From: Chloroflexota bacterium
GTDB taxonomy: Bacteria; Chloroflexota; Anaerolineae; UBA4142; SHND01
Length of the DNA: 64,000 nucleotides
Direction of reading: 5' to 3'
Assembly (NCBI GenBank): GCA_004295045.1
Contig: SHND01000013.1
Coordinates: forward strand, 65,073-129,072
Shown here in pieces: positions 1 to 8,387 of this stretch. The notes below the pieces were generated by a model that did no database searches, was not told the DNA's origin, and was given only the letters and a program-made list of their open reading frames with translations. A program made the translations under genes and the position numbers. The stretch's first letter is position 1, and each line of letters begins with the position of its first letter.

Positions 1-576
1 GCGCCACTGACAGAGTTGGGACGCGCACAAGCGGAAGCGACCGGCATCTATTTGAAACAACAAGGCCTTTATTTCGACGGCTACTATTGTAGTGAATTGA
101 AACGCGCAATCGAAACCGCAACCATCATTGGCGAATGTATCGGACAAACGGCGACGGTTCGCCAGCGGATTCACGAGATGGAGTACCGCGAATTTCCAGT
201 GACGATCTTGGCGGAATTGTTTGCGCGCACGGGCTTGCTGGATTCATATTTTGAGAAACATGCCGGCAAGGTGATTCGATATCCGACAGTCGGACGCGTA
301 ACAAAGGGGCTGCTGGAGATTTACGCGCAGCATTCGTGCGGACGAATTTGTCTCGTCGTGCATGGCGGAGTCATCTCTAGTATTTTGGCGTGGTATTTTC
401 CGCGCGAGCGCCGACATTGGTGGCGCGACACCGTCGGCAACTGTTCCATCACGCGTTTGCAAATTCAAAACGAACGCGCCACGCTTTTGGAATTTGATTC
501 CGTCGCGCATTTGGGCGCGCTCGCCTCTACCGCGCATCAGCGCAATTATACGTTTTCGAGTGATGAAGGGGTGTGA
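1..576 (+). CDS. Histidine phosphatase family protein (5' truncated by window edge)
   Basis: The reading frame is open from the first base (APLTELGRAQAEATG), so the gene begins upstream and the N-terminal RHG motif is outside the window. What remains matches the phosphoglycerate mutase/histidine phosphatase fold: LTELGRAQA, then ELKRAIETA, where the second catalytic Arg is expected, a Glu-containing EMEYREF loop, and a C-terminal VVHGGVISSIL with the second catalytic His. These enzymes transfer phosphate through a phosphohistidine, but the substrate cannot be read from the sequence. The stop codon lies inside an extended -10 box for the next gene. Confidence 0.8.
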   Translation, partial: APLTELGRAQAEATGIYLKQQGLYFDGYYCSELKRAIETATIIGECIGQTATVRQRIHEMEYREFPVTILAELFARTGLLDSYFEKHAGKVIRYPTVGRVTKGLLEIYAQHSCGRICLVVHGGVISSILAWYFPRERRHWWRDTVGNCSITRLQIQNERATLLEFDSVAHLGALASTAHQRNYTFSSDEGV

Positions 577-582
577 TATAAT
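574..582 (+). promoter_or_regulatory. Extended -10 promoter giving a near-leaderless transcript
   Basis: TGATATAAT fits the extended -10 consensus TGnTATAAT. It ends 8 bases before the ATG at 591, so transcription would start almost at the start codon. No clear -35 is visible. The same arrangement recurs at 11873 and 39712. Confidence 0.45.
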
Positions 583-590
583 TTGCGCGT

Positions 591-890
591 ATGACTCCAG
601 AATCGCTTGCCTTTTGGGCGGGGGTCGCTGCAATTTTTTTGCTGGTCAATGCCGCAGTGATCGCTGTCGTGATGGGGCTCAGTTTAGGGTTTGGCTGGTG
701 GTACTTGCGCCGGGGGCGTAAAGCATTACGCAAACCTTTGTTAATGGCGCAAGTCTACGCGCTGCGCCTCCAATATCGAACGATGAAGACCGGCGATGCA
801 ATAGCGAACGTGCCCATCCAGATTCATGCAACGACGGCGCGGGTCAAGACGACCGCACAAACTTTGATGCAAGGCAAGAACGATAAATAA
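591..890 (+). CDS. Small membrane protein, unknown function
   Basis: A 99-residue protein with one or two hydrophobic segments in the first 45 residues (FWAGVAAIFLLVNAAVIAVVMG, then LGFGWWYL), followed by a basic, soluble C-terminal part. I do not recognise the family. It starts 14 bases after the phosphatase stop, and its own stop is one base before the next start, so it is probably cotranscribed with the downstream gene. The layout (short exterior, membrane anchor, basic cytoplasmic tail) resembles small YtxH-like or phasin-like membrane proteins, but no signature supports a name. Confidence 0.6.
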   Translation: MTPESLAFWAGVAAIFLLVNAAVIAVVMGLSLGFGWWYLRRGRKALRKPLLMAQVYALRLQYRTMKTGDAIANVPIQIHATTARVKTTAQTLMQGKNDK

Positions 891-891
891 C

Positions 892-1320
892 ATGGCACAA
901 GACCCTTTTTCAAATCAAACTGAATCCTCGATGGCATGGGACGATATTCGAACGAGCCAAGCATTTCCCGCGATTGTGGGCGCGCTCGCCGGCGCGGCGA
1001 TTGGTGTGGGAATGATGTTTATCGCGAATCGGTTGTCCCAACCCAAGCGCTCTTCACCCGCCGCGTATGATGCGAATGGCAATCCGATGAATGTGGTGTA
1101 TTTGCCCACGCCGAATCAATTTCGGATTCTCGGTTTTACCGTTGGCGACTTGCTCACCCTGGCGACAGTTGGAGTATCGTTGGCGCGGCAGATGCAAGAA
1201 ATAGCGAAAACACAAAAGCTGGATCAGCAAGCGCGCGAGTTGCAGGAACAGCCACAATTACTAATGCCGCCGCCTGTGCCGCCGCCTGCTGACCCGATCG
1301 CCGCTGCCAAGAAAAAATAA
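892..1320 (+). CDS. Small membrane-anchored protein, unknown function
   Basis: A 142-residue protein with a hydrophobic segment around residues 24-44 (IVGALAGAAIGVGMMFIANR), a second weaker hydrophobic stretch near residues 80-95, a charged Gln-rich helix, and a Pro-rich tail (PPPVPPPADPIAAAKKK). It starts one base after the preceding stop, which indicates an operon with the 99-residue membrane protein. No catalytic motif is visible. It is followed by a stem-loop with a T-run at 1351-1398 that probably ends this transcript. Confidence 0.6.
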   Translation: MAQDPFSNQTESSMAWDDIRTSQAFPAIVGALAGAAIGVGMMFIANRLSQPKRSSPAAYDANGNPMNVVYLPTPNQFRILGFTVGDLLTLATVGVSLARQMQEIAKTQKLDQQARELQEQPQLLMPPPVPPPADPIAAAKKK

Positions 1321-1350
1321 AACGTCCGCGCGTACCAAGTGAGTTGAATA

Positions 1351-1398
1351 AGAGTAATTGCAAGCACCACGCGGTGAGCGGCGATTGCTCTTTTTTTG
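1351..1398 (+). terminator. Intrinsic terminator (or attenuator) before the gltD-like gene
   Basis: AGAGTAATTGC (1351-1361) pairs with GCGATTGCTCT (1381-1391) over 11 bp including two G-T wobbles. A CACC/GGTG inner stem supports the pairing, and a run of T follows at 1391-1397. It lies just before the start at 1412, so it could either end the upstream operon or act as a leader attenuator. Confidence 0.6.
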
Positions 1399-1411
1399 CA
1401 AGGTTATCGAG

Positions 1412-2962
1412 ATGAATGATGTGTTTCCCAAGCGCGGGTCCCATGATCCCGCGCTGTTGAATCTTCACGAACTAGATCGCTATGAACGCGCGCAAATTCC
1501 GGCGGGTCCGCCGCCCAAGCAAGACCCTCTCAAGCGCGTTTTGAATTTCCAAGAAGTCTTTTTGGGATATGACGAAGAGCAGGCGGTAGTCGAAGCCGCG
1601 CGCTGCATTCATTGTCCTTCGCCTGAACCGTGCATTCTCGGTTGTCCCCTGCACAATGATATTCCCACCGCAATGCTGTTGATCGAAGAGCGCCGTTTTG
1701 CGGAAGCGGCGGATGTATTTCGCGCCACGTCAAACATGCCCGAAGTGTGCGGACGCATCTGCCCGCAGGAAATTTTGTGCGAAGGATCGTGTACCGTCGC
1801 GGGTTACGATCGCGCGGTGAACATTGGCAAACTCGAAGCGTATTGCACCGACTGGCAGCGTCATCACAAAGGACTGCCGCATTATCAAATTGCGCCGCCC
1901 AGCGGACGCCGCGTGGCAATCGTTGGCAGCGGACCGGCGGGGATGTCGGCAGCCGAAGAATTGATGCGTGATGGACACGAAATTGTGGTGTACGAAGAAT
2001 GGCCCAAGCCCGGCGGTTTGAATGTGTACGGAATTCCCGGATTCAAATTGATCAAACAAATTATTGCCGAAAAAGTGACGTGGTTGGAACAGTACGGCGT
2101 ACAATTTATTTGCAATACACGCGTCGGCACGGACATTGCGCTGCAAACTCTATTAGATGAATATGACGCGGTGTTCTTGGGCATCGGCGCGCCGATTGGG
2201 AACAAAGCAAAATTGCCGGGCGAAGATTTAAAGGGCGTATATCAAGCAACCGAATTTTTGGTGCGCGCAAATTTGCCGCTCGAAGATTTGCCCGCGCGAA
2301 TGCGGGCGCGTCCCGAAATCGCCAAACACATGGCAGTCATCGGCGGCGGTGATACTTCGATGGATTGCGTGCGCAGCTCGATTCGTTTGCAGCGTCAGTC
2401 GGGGATGAACGATGGTGTGGTGACCGATTATTATCGGCGCACAGAACACGAAATGCCCGGTCGCGCGGAAGAGCGAATGCACGCGAAACAAGAAGGCGTG
2501 CAGTTCGAGTTTCTCGTCGCGCCTGTCGCATTTCACGGCGACGAAGCGGGACATGTGCGCGAGTTGGAATTGCAGCGCATGGCGTTGGGCGCGCCGGACG
2601 CGTCGGGACGTCGTTCGCCGCAGCCCGTCGAAGGTTCAAACTTTCGCGTGCCCGCGGATGTGGTTGTGCTTGCGCTCGGCTATAGTCCCGATCCCGAAAT
2701 TGGCAATACGATGCCGAACCTGGAAAAAGGTTGGAAAGGGTTGTTCAAGGTGGAAACAGAATTCACCGGCGCGACGAACATTCCCGGTTTATACGCGGCA
2801 GGTGATGATGTGCGCGGCGCGGATTTGGTTGTCACAGCGGTTGCGGCAGCGCGTCACGCCGCGCGCGCGATGGACAAGTATTTGCGCGCGTTGGAGACTC
2901 CGCCCAAACACGAACGCGTCGCGCTGAAAACGGATACATCGCTGTTGGTACCGGCGGAATAA
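1412..2962 (+). CDS. gltD: GltD-like NAD(P)H/FAD oxidoreductase (glutamate synthase small-subunit family)
   Basis: 516 residues from the ATG at 1412 (MNDVFPKRG), preferred over an upstream TTG at 1358 that lies inside the terminator hairpin. The N-terminal Fe-S region has the cysteines CIHC, CILGCP, CGRICP and CEGSC expected for two 4Fe-4S clusters. It is followed by an FAD-binding VAIVGSGPAGMSAAEEL, an NAD(P)-binding MAVIGGGDTSMDC and the C-terminal GLYAAGDDVRGADLV second FAD motif. In glutamate synthase this subunit passes electrons from NADPH to GltB. No gltB is nearby, so this may instead serve another partner, as do NfnB-like or orphan GltD homologues. It ends at a bidirectional terminator shared with the convergent NYN gene. 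Confidence 0.85.
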   Translation: MNDVFPKRGSHDPALLNLHELDRYERAQIPAGPPPKQDPLKRVLNFQEVFLGYDEEQAVVEAARCIHCPSPEPCILGCPLHNDIPTAMLLIEERRFAEAADVFRATSNMPEVCGRICPQEILCEGSCTVAGYDRAVNIGKLEAYCTDWQRHHKGLPHYQIAPPSGRRVAIVGSGPAGMSAAEELMRDGHEIVVYEEWPKPGGLNVYGIPGFKLIKQIIAEKVTWLEQYGVQFICNTRVGTDIALQTLLDEYDAVFLGIGAPIGNKAKLPGEDLKGVYQATEFLVRANLPLEDLPARMRARPEIAKHMAVIGGGDTSMDCVRSSIRLQRQSGMNDGVVTDYYRRTEHEMPGRAEERMHAKQEGVQFEFLVAPVAFHGDEAGHVRELELQRMALGAPDASGRRSPQPVEGSNFRVPADVVVLALGYSPDPEIGNTMPNLEKGWKGLFKVETEFTGATNIPGLYAAGDDVRGADLVVTAVAAARHAARAMDKYLRALETPPKHERVALKTDTSLLVPAE

Positions 2963-2997
2963 AAAATGCGTCCTGAAAAGGACGCATTTTATTTTTA
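2963..2997. terminator. Bidirectional intrinsic terminator
   Basis: A perfect 11-bp stem, AAAATGCGTCC (2963-2973) and GGACGCATTTT (2980-2990), with a 6-base loop and A/T-rich flanks on both sides. It serves the convergent gltD-like (+) and NYN-domain (-) genes, and its right flank contains the stop codon of the latter. Confidence 0.85.
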
Positions 2998-3921
2998 TTC
3001 TGGATCGGGATCATCCAGCGGTTCGATTGGCTCTTCGGTGATGATCATGATGGAGCTTGATTCCATCACAGGTGTCATCGGCGACATTGATTCAATCGGC
3101 GGCGTGGGCGTCGCAAGCGCCAATTGCACTTCGGGATGTTCGCGGCGGAAATGCAAAAGTCGCAGAGTGCGTCCATCCATGTCGCGGATTTCTTCGACCA
3201 AAATTTGGCGCTCTTTGAATCCGGTAAGGATCATGTCCACCTGCATCGGAGTCAATTCCACTTGATTGCTTGGCGCAAGCGCGTGTGTTTTTACAAAGAG
3301 GAAAGTGAGATAGGGACGCGTGCGGTCAAGATACTCGATCAACTTGAGCAATTTGATTTCTGCTTGCTGCAAGCTCGGATATTCTGACGTGTCAATACTC
3401 GCGTACTGCTTGCCATTCGCAATGGGTTCGCGGACGATGGGCGTCCATCCTTCTTCGAATACCGGATCGTTAATATCTGCCGCCGCGATCAAATCATTTG
3501 AAACGCAGCCCGGCACTCCCGAGACAACGACCTTTTTGTTAAAACGATAACGCGCGCGCGCAACGGCGCGGATAAAGTCGCTATCGCCGGTCATTAGAAT
3601 CAAAGTGGTGACGGTGGGGCGGTCGAGCAGACAATCAATAATGTCCAAGAGCATCGCCATGTCGGACGAGCTCTTGTGCGCCACATCGGGGCTGCGGCGG
3701 GGAATGTCGCGCGGAGAAATTCCTGCAACTTCGAGCTTGCGACGATAAAATTCCGGATGCTCGGTAAAGTCCGCATACGCGTTCGCGAGGGCAACGGGAC
3801 CGTACTTGCGGGCTTTCTCCATCAATTTTTGGGGTTCCGGCTCGAGCCCATACGTATTCTTCAAGCCGTAGCGAACGTTCTCGAAATCAATAAAAAGCGC
3901 TACTTCGCCATTTTCAGACAT
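2995..3921 (-). CDS. NYN domain protein (LabA/DUF88 PIN-like nuclease family)
   Basis: 308 residues. The first about 155 residues form an NYN domain: ALFIDFENVRYGL carries the first metal-binding Asp, and LILMTGDSDFIRAVARAR carries the conserved GDSD acidic motif. NYN domains are PIN-like RNases that act on RNA. The C-terminal half (about 185-270) looks like a small alpha/beta winged-helix-like module, and the tail is acidic and proline-rich (EEPIEPLDDPDPE). The start ATG is 3921. A near-consensus promoter sits about 130 bases upstream, leaving a leader that contains a short CTCACT/AGTGAG hairpin. It is a single-gene transcript that ends at the shared terminator. Confidence 0.8.
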   Translation of the reverse strand: MSENGEVALFIDFENVRYGLKNTYGLEPEPQKLMEKARKYGPVALANAYADFTEHPEFYRRKLEVAGISPRDIPRRSPDVAHKSSSDMAMLLDIIDCLLDRPTVTTLILMTGDSDFIRAVARARYRFNKKVVVSGVPGCVSNDLIAAADINDPVFEEGWTPIVREPIANGKQYASIDTSEYPSLQQAEIKLLKLIEYLDRTRPYLTFLFVKTHALAPSNQVELTPMQVDMILTGFKERQILVEEIRDMDGRTLRLLHFRREHPEVQLALATPTPPIESMSPMTPVMESSSIMIITEEPIEPLDDPDPE

Positions 3922-4050
3922 TTTAATTCTTTACAACGCTGCCTCACTCTCCAGTGAGACAGTGCCGTCTTTCTCCTATTAAGAAAGTCCGAAGAACCGA
4001 TTTGTCGGGTTTGCAAAAGGTTAGAAACAGGTCTAGAGTGTGCTACCAAG

Positions 4051-4079
4051 ATAATAGCAGGATAAAAATTTCTTGTCAA
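4051..4079 (-). promoter_or_regulatory. Sigma70-type promoter for the NYN gene
   Basis: Read on the minus strand: TTGACA (4079-4074), a 17-base spacer, then TATTAT (4056-4051) preceded by TGC. Both hexamers and the spacer are close to consensus. It overlaps the proposed TTG start of the divergent glycoside hydrolase gene. Confidence 0.7.
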
Positions 4080-5203
4080 TCATTTCTTTTTCCAAATCAG
4101 AAAAACGTTATCCGGTTGTTTCGTGGCTCGTCCGCGCGGCGCTCGTCTTTGCGTTATTCTGCCTAGTCTGGGCATTTGCCGCACCCCCTCCCATTCTGGT
4201 CACTCTCGGCGCACCGCAAACTGTCCAAACCCTGCATCCAAAAATGGGCATCCACACGCGCATGACCGACGAAGTGGAAACGTGGAAGATCAAGAAAAAT
4301 TATGAAATGGTGCGTGAAATGGGCGCGCCCTATATCGTCGAATTTTTCCCCTGGGCATACATCGAAAATCAAAAAGGCGAATTCGATTGGGAACATGCGG
4401 ACGCGATGGTGGATCACGCGCGCGCGCAAGGTCTCACAGTGATTGCGCGTCTCGGTTTCGTGCCGCCATGGGCGCGTCCGAATGATACCAGCACGACGTA
4501 CCTTGACGCCGAGCATTACAACGATTTTGGCGATTTCGTCGCCGCGTTCACGGAACATTTTCAAGGACGCGTGGAGCATCTCATCATCTGGAATGAGCCG
4601 AACGTCAATTTTGAATGGGGGCAGCGTCCGCCCGACCCCGCTGCGTACACTGAATTGCTCAAGGTGGCGTACGCGCGCGCCAAAGAAAAAAATCCCGACG
4701 TAAAAATTCTCGCGGGCGCGCTGGCGCCAAATCTCGCGCCGCCGAACTCGACCGACGCGATGAACGACTTGGAGTATCTCGACAAAATGTATCAAGCGGG
4801 CGCGAAAAATTATTTTGATATTTTGTCCGTCCACGCGTACGGCTGGAAATCGCCCGCCGACGAAGCGCCGTCGCCCGACCGCGTAAATTTTCGCCGCACG
4901 GAATTGTTGCGCGACATCATGTTGAAATATGATGACGGCGCGAAAAATGTAATGCTCACCGAAGGGGGTTGGAACGATCATCCGCGTTGGACCAAAGCGG
5001 TGACGCCCGCCGAACGAATTCAAAACACCATCGCCGCATACGATTGGTGTGAAAAAACGAGTTGGATTGAAGCGTGCGCGCTGTGGGTATTCCGCACGCC
5101 CGCGCCGACGTACACGTTCAACGATTATTTCACATTCGTCACGCCCGAGTTTGACGCGAAACCGATTTATTACGAAGTGCAAAAGTATGCGAGAGGCGAG
5201 TGA
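4073..5203 (+). CDS. Membrane-anchored glycoside hydrolase, GH39/GH5-like (clan GH-A)
   Basis: 376 residues with a hydrophobic anchor near residues 17-37 (SWLVRAALVFALFCLVWAFA). The rest reads as a (beta/alpha)8 glycosidase: IIWNEPNVNFEW holds the acid/base Glu after the strand-4 Asn-Glu pair, and VMLTEGGWNDH holds the likely nucleophile Glu. The usual sugar-binding aromatics (WALWVF-like ALWVFRTP) follow. The N-terminal anchor places it on the outer face of the membrane. The start is a TTG, because an in-frame stop lies just upstream and no ATG precedes the membrane segment, so the first few residues are uncertain. The substrate is unknown, and a GH39-like beta-glycosidase is the nearest description. 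Confidence 0.75.
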   Translation: MSIISFSKSEKRYPVVSWLVRAALVFALFCLVWAFAAPPPILVTLGAPQTVQTLHPKMGIHTRMTDEVETWKIKKNYEMVREMGAPYIVEFFPWAYIENQKGEFDWEHADAMVDHARAQGLTVIARLGFVPPWARPNDTSTTYLDAEHYNDFGDFVAAFTEHFQGRVEHLIIWNEPNVNFEWGQRPPDPAAYTELLKVAYARAKEKNPDVKILAGALAPNLAPPNSTDAMNDLEYLDKMYQAGAKNYFDILSVHAYGWKSPADEAPSPDRVNFRRTELLRDIMLKYDDGAKNVMLTEGGWNDHPRWTKAVTPAERIQNTIAAYDWCEKTSWIEACALWVFRTPAPTYTFNDYFTFVTPEFDAKPIYYEVQKYARGE

Positions 5204-5209
5204 TGGAAA

Positions 5210-5276
5210 AGTAAATTGATTGAGTGATTGGGTGATTGGGTGATTCTTGATTGACGATGTGCAATGTGCAATACGC
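5210..5276. repeat. Low-complexity intergenic repeats
   Basis: Short imperfect units: TGATTGAGTGATTGGGTGATTGG repeated in blocks (5215-5245), followed by GTGCAATGTGCAATAC. These belong to the family of degenerate short-unit repeats found in many gaps of this window. Confidence 0.7.
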
Positions 5277-5291
5277 GGAAAGAGAATGGAA

Positions 5292-5612
5292 ATGAATTTT
5301 GATGCAATGTTGGAACGCGCGAGAAATGTGCGAAAACGATATGCTGAATTTGAAAAAGCCAAATATGGTACGAGTTGGACGAATCAAGAGTTGGCATTGG
5401 GATTCGTTGGCGATGTCGGCGACTTGGTGAAATTGGTCATGGCGGTGAACGGACGCCGCGAAATTTCGGACGCGCGCGAAAAATTGGAACACGAGCTGGC
5501 GGATTGTCTGTGGTCAATCATTGTTCTCGCGGACGCGCACACGATTGATTTGGAACGCGCGTTTGTGCGGACAATGGATGAGTTGGAACGACGATTGAGC
5601 GTAAATGATTGA
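5292..5612 (+). CDS. MazG-like nucleotide pyrophosphohydrolase-fold protein
   Basis: 106 residues from the ATG at 5292, which has GGAAAGAGA at good spacing. Starts at 5247 and 5286 are possible but place the signal poorly. The all-alpha sequence carries the MazG-type acidic helices, GDVGDLVKLV followed by HELADCLWSIIVLADAH, which correspond to the ExxE and ExxD magnesium-binding pairs, although the first is less acidic than usual. MazG-like enzymes hydrolyse NTPs to NMP and pyrophosphate, often as house-cleaning. The stop overlaps the start of the substrate-binding protein gene by 8 bases (ATGATTGA), so the two are probably translationally coupled. Confidence 0.65.
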   Translation: MNFDAMLERARNVRKRYAEFEKAKYGTSWTNQELALGFVGDVGDLVKLVMAVNGRREISDAREKLEHELADCLWSIIVLADAHTIDLERAFVRTMDELERRLSVND

Positions 5613-6450
5613 CGCAATCAAAAATCAACAATCAAAAATCAATAATCTCCGCGTTGGCACTCTGCCTTTGCTGCTCCTCGCGCTTGTTATTCTTGCATAC
5701 CTTGCCTTTCTTTTTTTCGCGCCGCAATCGCCGCCCAAGCCCGATGATACGTGGACGCGGATTCAAAACGAAAAAATTGTACGCATCGGCATTGATCCCA
5801 GTTCGCCGCCATTCATTGTGGACGACGGCAAAGGAAATTTGTCGGGGTTCGATGTCGCGCTGGCGAACGAGTTGGCGCACAAGTGGGGCGTGAAAATTCA
5901 GTGGGTGTACACCGGCTATGATGGTTTGTACGACGCGCTGAACGCGAAACAGTTCGACCTGATTTTGTCCGCGCTGCCGTACAATCCGAGCAAAACGCAA
6001 GATGTTTTTTTCTCGCACGCGTATTTCAACGGGGGACCCGTTTTGATTGTGCGCGGCGATGACACGACGACGACGGATTTGGCGGGATTGCAAAACAAAA
6101 CAATCGCAGTGGAACTCGGCTCGAACGGTGATGCCGCGGCGCGCAAATATCAGAAACGCTACAATTTGAATTTGAAACAATTCAACACCTCGCAAGACGC
6201 GCTGCGCGCCTTGCAGCGCGGCGCGGTGAACGCGGCGATTGTGGACCCGATTACGTTTATTGATTTTCAACGCGCGGAGGCGGACACCGGCGCGAAAACA
6301 TGGCGCGTCGTCGGGAAATCGCTCGCGGATGAAAACTACATTATCGCCGTGCGGCGCGATGCGCCGACGCTTTTACGCGAAATCAACGCGGTGATTGATT
6401 CGCTGCGACGCGCGGGAAAATTGGACGAGATGCAAAAGGAAAATTTCTAA
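5605..6450 (+). CDS. Membrane-anchored solute-binding protein, family 3 (amino-acid type)
   Basis: 281 residues. A hydrophobic segment at about 15-35 (LLLALVILAYLAFLFFA) lacks a lipobox or clear cleavage site and is probably an uncleaved anchor. The rest fits the bacterial solute-binding protein family 3: VRIGIDPSSPPFIVDD, then LSGFDVALANELAHKWG, TGYDGLYDAL, IAVELGSNGDAAARKY and a closing IIAVRRDAPTLLREI. This family binds polar amino acids or related small ligands for ABC import or signalling. No permease or ATPase gene is adjacent, so it either serves an ABC transporter encoded elsewhere or acts as a sensor. Confidence 0.8.
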   Translation: MIDAIKNQQSKINNLRVGTLPLLLLALVILAYLAFLFFAPQSPPKPDDTWTRIQNEKIVRIGIDPSSPPFIVDDGKGNLSGFDVALANELAHKWGVKIQWVYTGYDGLYDALNAKQFDLILSALPYNPSKTQDVFFSHAYFNGGPVLIVRGDDTTTTDLAGLQNKTIAVELGSNGDAAARKYQKRYNLNLKQFNTSQDALRALQRGAVNAAIVDPITFIDFQRAEADTGAKTWRVVGKSLADENYIIAVRRDAPTLLREINAVIDSLRRAGKLDEMQKENF

Positions 6451-6481
6451 CCGCCATGCAAAATCAACGAAACGAGGTCGT

Positions 6482-8371
6482 ATGTTGAAATCCATTTGGA
6501 GCAACGAAATCCGCGCGCAAATCGTCGGCGCGCGCGCGGCACAAACGCGTTCGGTGCGCGTCGGACGCCGCACGGTCAAAATTCCCGTCCCGTTTCCGTC
6601 GCCTCAGGACTGGCGCGATGTGTGGATGTATCAGCTTTTGATGGACCGCTTTAACAATTCCGCTGCGCCGCCGCGCGCACAATGGGACGCCGAGGTCGGC
6701 GTCTTTCAAGGCGGCGCCTTTAACGGCGTCCGCGAACAACTCGATTATTTGAAAGCGTTGGGCGTCGGCGCGCTGTGGCTTTCACCCGTCTTGAAAAATT
6801 GCCAATACCTCGAAGGAACGTACCACGGCTATGGCATTCAAGATTTCGCCGCGATTGATCCGCGTTTTTCCTCCGACCCGGAAGCCGCGCGCGCAAATCC
6901 CGAACTCGCGGAAAATGAACTGCGCGCGCTGATTGACGAAGCGCACGCGCGCGACATCTATATCGTTTTTGACATTGTGCTGAATCACACGGGCGACGTG
7001 TTCGAGTACGTCCTGCCCGACGGCAGCGGCGCGGACATGGCGCCGTGGCGCGATTTTCCGTATCCGATCCGCTGGCGCGACGCGGATGGAACGGGGCGCG
7101 CGGATTGGAGTGACGCGCCGGCTGATTCGCCGCCCGACGCGGCGGTGTTTCCCGCCGAACTGCAGAACAATGAATTTTTTCGTCGGCGCGGCAACGCGTT
7201 TGATCGCCCGCCGCAAGATCAAGAAAAAGCGGGCGACTTTTTTTCGCTCAAAGAATTGGTCACCGAGTATCAAACGCCCGACAGCAATTATTTTCCGGTG
7301 CAAGATATTTTGATTCACGCGCATCAATATCTCATCGCCAAGTATGACATTGATGGTTTTCGAATTGACACACTCAAGTACATTGATACCGAATTCGCGC
7401 GCGTGTTTGGCAACGCGATCCGCGAGTACGCGCTGAGCATCGGCAAGAAAAATTTTCTGACCTTTGGCGAAGTGTACGACAACGAGCAAAAAATCGCGGC
7501 GTATATCGGGCGCAATGCGTGCAGTAACGACGGCGACCTCATCGGCGTGGACGCGGCGCTCGACTTTCCGTTGTTTTACAAATTGCCCGACATCGCCAAA
7601 GGCATGAGCGCGCCGTCCGAACTTGTGAACCTGTACGAATTTCGCAAACAGGTTGAAAAAGGAATTTTGAGTTCGCACGGCGAGGCGAGCAAATTCTTTG
7701 TAACCTTTCTCGACAATCACGACCAGTATCATCGTTTCTATTACAGCGGCGCAGACAACCCGCACGCCTTCGACGACCAACTCGCGCTCGGCGTCGGTTG
7801 TCTCTTTGCGCTGCAAGGCATTCCGTGTCTTTACTATGGCACAGAGCAGGGATTGCACGGTTCAGGCGGGAGCATGGAAGCGGTGCGCGAGGCGTTGTGG
7901 GGCAAACCGAACGCGTTCAATCGGCAGCATCCTTTTTTTCAATGGGTGCAGCAATTGGCGCGCGTGCGCGCGAACGAACCCGCGCTGCGTTACGGACGCC
8001 AATATTTTCGTCCGGTTTCGGGCGATGGATTCAATTTTGGAATTTCCGCGTCCGCGCCCGGCGTCGTTGCGTTCGCGCGAATTTTGCAAGACCAAGAAGT
8101 TCTCGTCGTCGCAAACACGAACACGCAAGCGGCGTGGCAAGGCGACGTGATTGTGGATTCAGCAAGCAATCCCGCAAACGCAACATTCGTTCTGCGCTTT
8201 ACGAACAAGTCGCAGCACGCGGGTGCGAGTCCGCTTTCGGTTCAAGAACGCGTGGGCGGCAGTGTGCGCATCAACGAAGTGAACGGGAGCGTTGGAACGG
8301 GTCCAATCAAAATCGTGCGCGTGAATCTCGAGCCGATGGAAATTCAAATTTGGCGCAATCAGCCGCGCTAG
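6482..8371 (+). CDS. Alpha-amylase family glycosidase (GH13)
   Basis: 629 residues from the ATG at 6482, preceded by GAGGTCGT. A longer in-frame ORF would overlap the preceding gene without a ribosome-binding site. The four GH13 regions are present: DIVLNHTGD (region I), GFRIDTLKY (region II, nucleophile Asp), FGEVYDN (region III, acid/base Glu) and FLDNHDQYHRF (region IV, transition-state Asp). There is no signal peptide, so it is probably cytoplasmic and acts on alpha-glucans or maltooligosaccharides. The C-terminal 130 residues form the usual beta-sandwich. It lies 31 bases after the binding-protein gene and may be cotranscribed. It ends with TAG, which shows that TAG is a true stop in this genome. 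Confidence 0.9.
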   Translation: MLKSIWSNEIRAQIVGARAAQTRSVRVGRRTVKIPVPFPSPQDWRDVWMYQLLMDRFNNSAAPPRAQWDAEVGVFQGGAFNGVREQLDYLKALGVGALWLSPVLKNCQYLEGTYHGYGIQDFAAIDPRFSSDPEAARANPELAENELRALIDEAHARDIYIVFDIVLNHTGDVFEYVLPDGSGADMAPWRDFPYPIRWRDADGTGRADWSDAPADSPPDAAVFPAELQNNEFFRRRGNAFDRPPQDQEKAGDFFSLKELVTEYQTPDSNYFPVQDILIHAHQYLIAKYDIDGFRIDTLKYIDTEFARVFGNAIREYALSIGKKNFLTFGEVYDNEQKIAAYIGRNACSNDGDLIGVDAALDFPLFYKLPDIAKGMSAPSELVNLYEFRKQVEKGILSSHGEASKFFVTFLDNHDQYHRFYYSGADNPHAFDDQLALGVGCLFALQGIPCLYYGTEQGLHGSGGSMEAVREALWGKPNAFNRQHPFFQWVQQLARVRANEPALRYGRQYFRPVSGDGFNFGISASAPGVVAFARILQDQEVLVVANTNTQAAWQGDVIVDSASNPANATFVLRFTNKSQHAGASPLSVQERVGGSVRINEVNGSVGTGPIKIVRVNLEPMEIQIWRNQPR

Positions 8372-8387
8372 CGTCAGTTGCGAATTG

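Noticed and set aside
4163..5362. Long minus-strand ORF (399 codons) opposite the glycoside hydrolase
   Set aside because: No protein motifs, Arg/His-rich composition, and the + strand frame has clear catalytic motifs; an antisense shadow.
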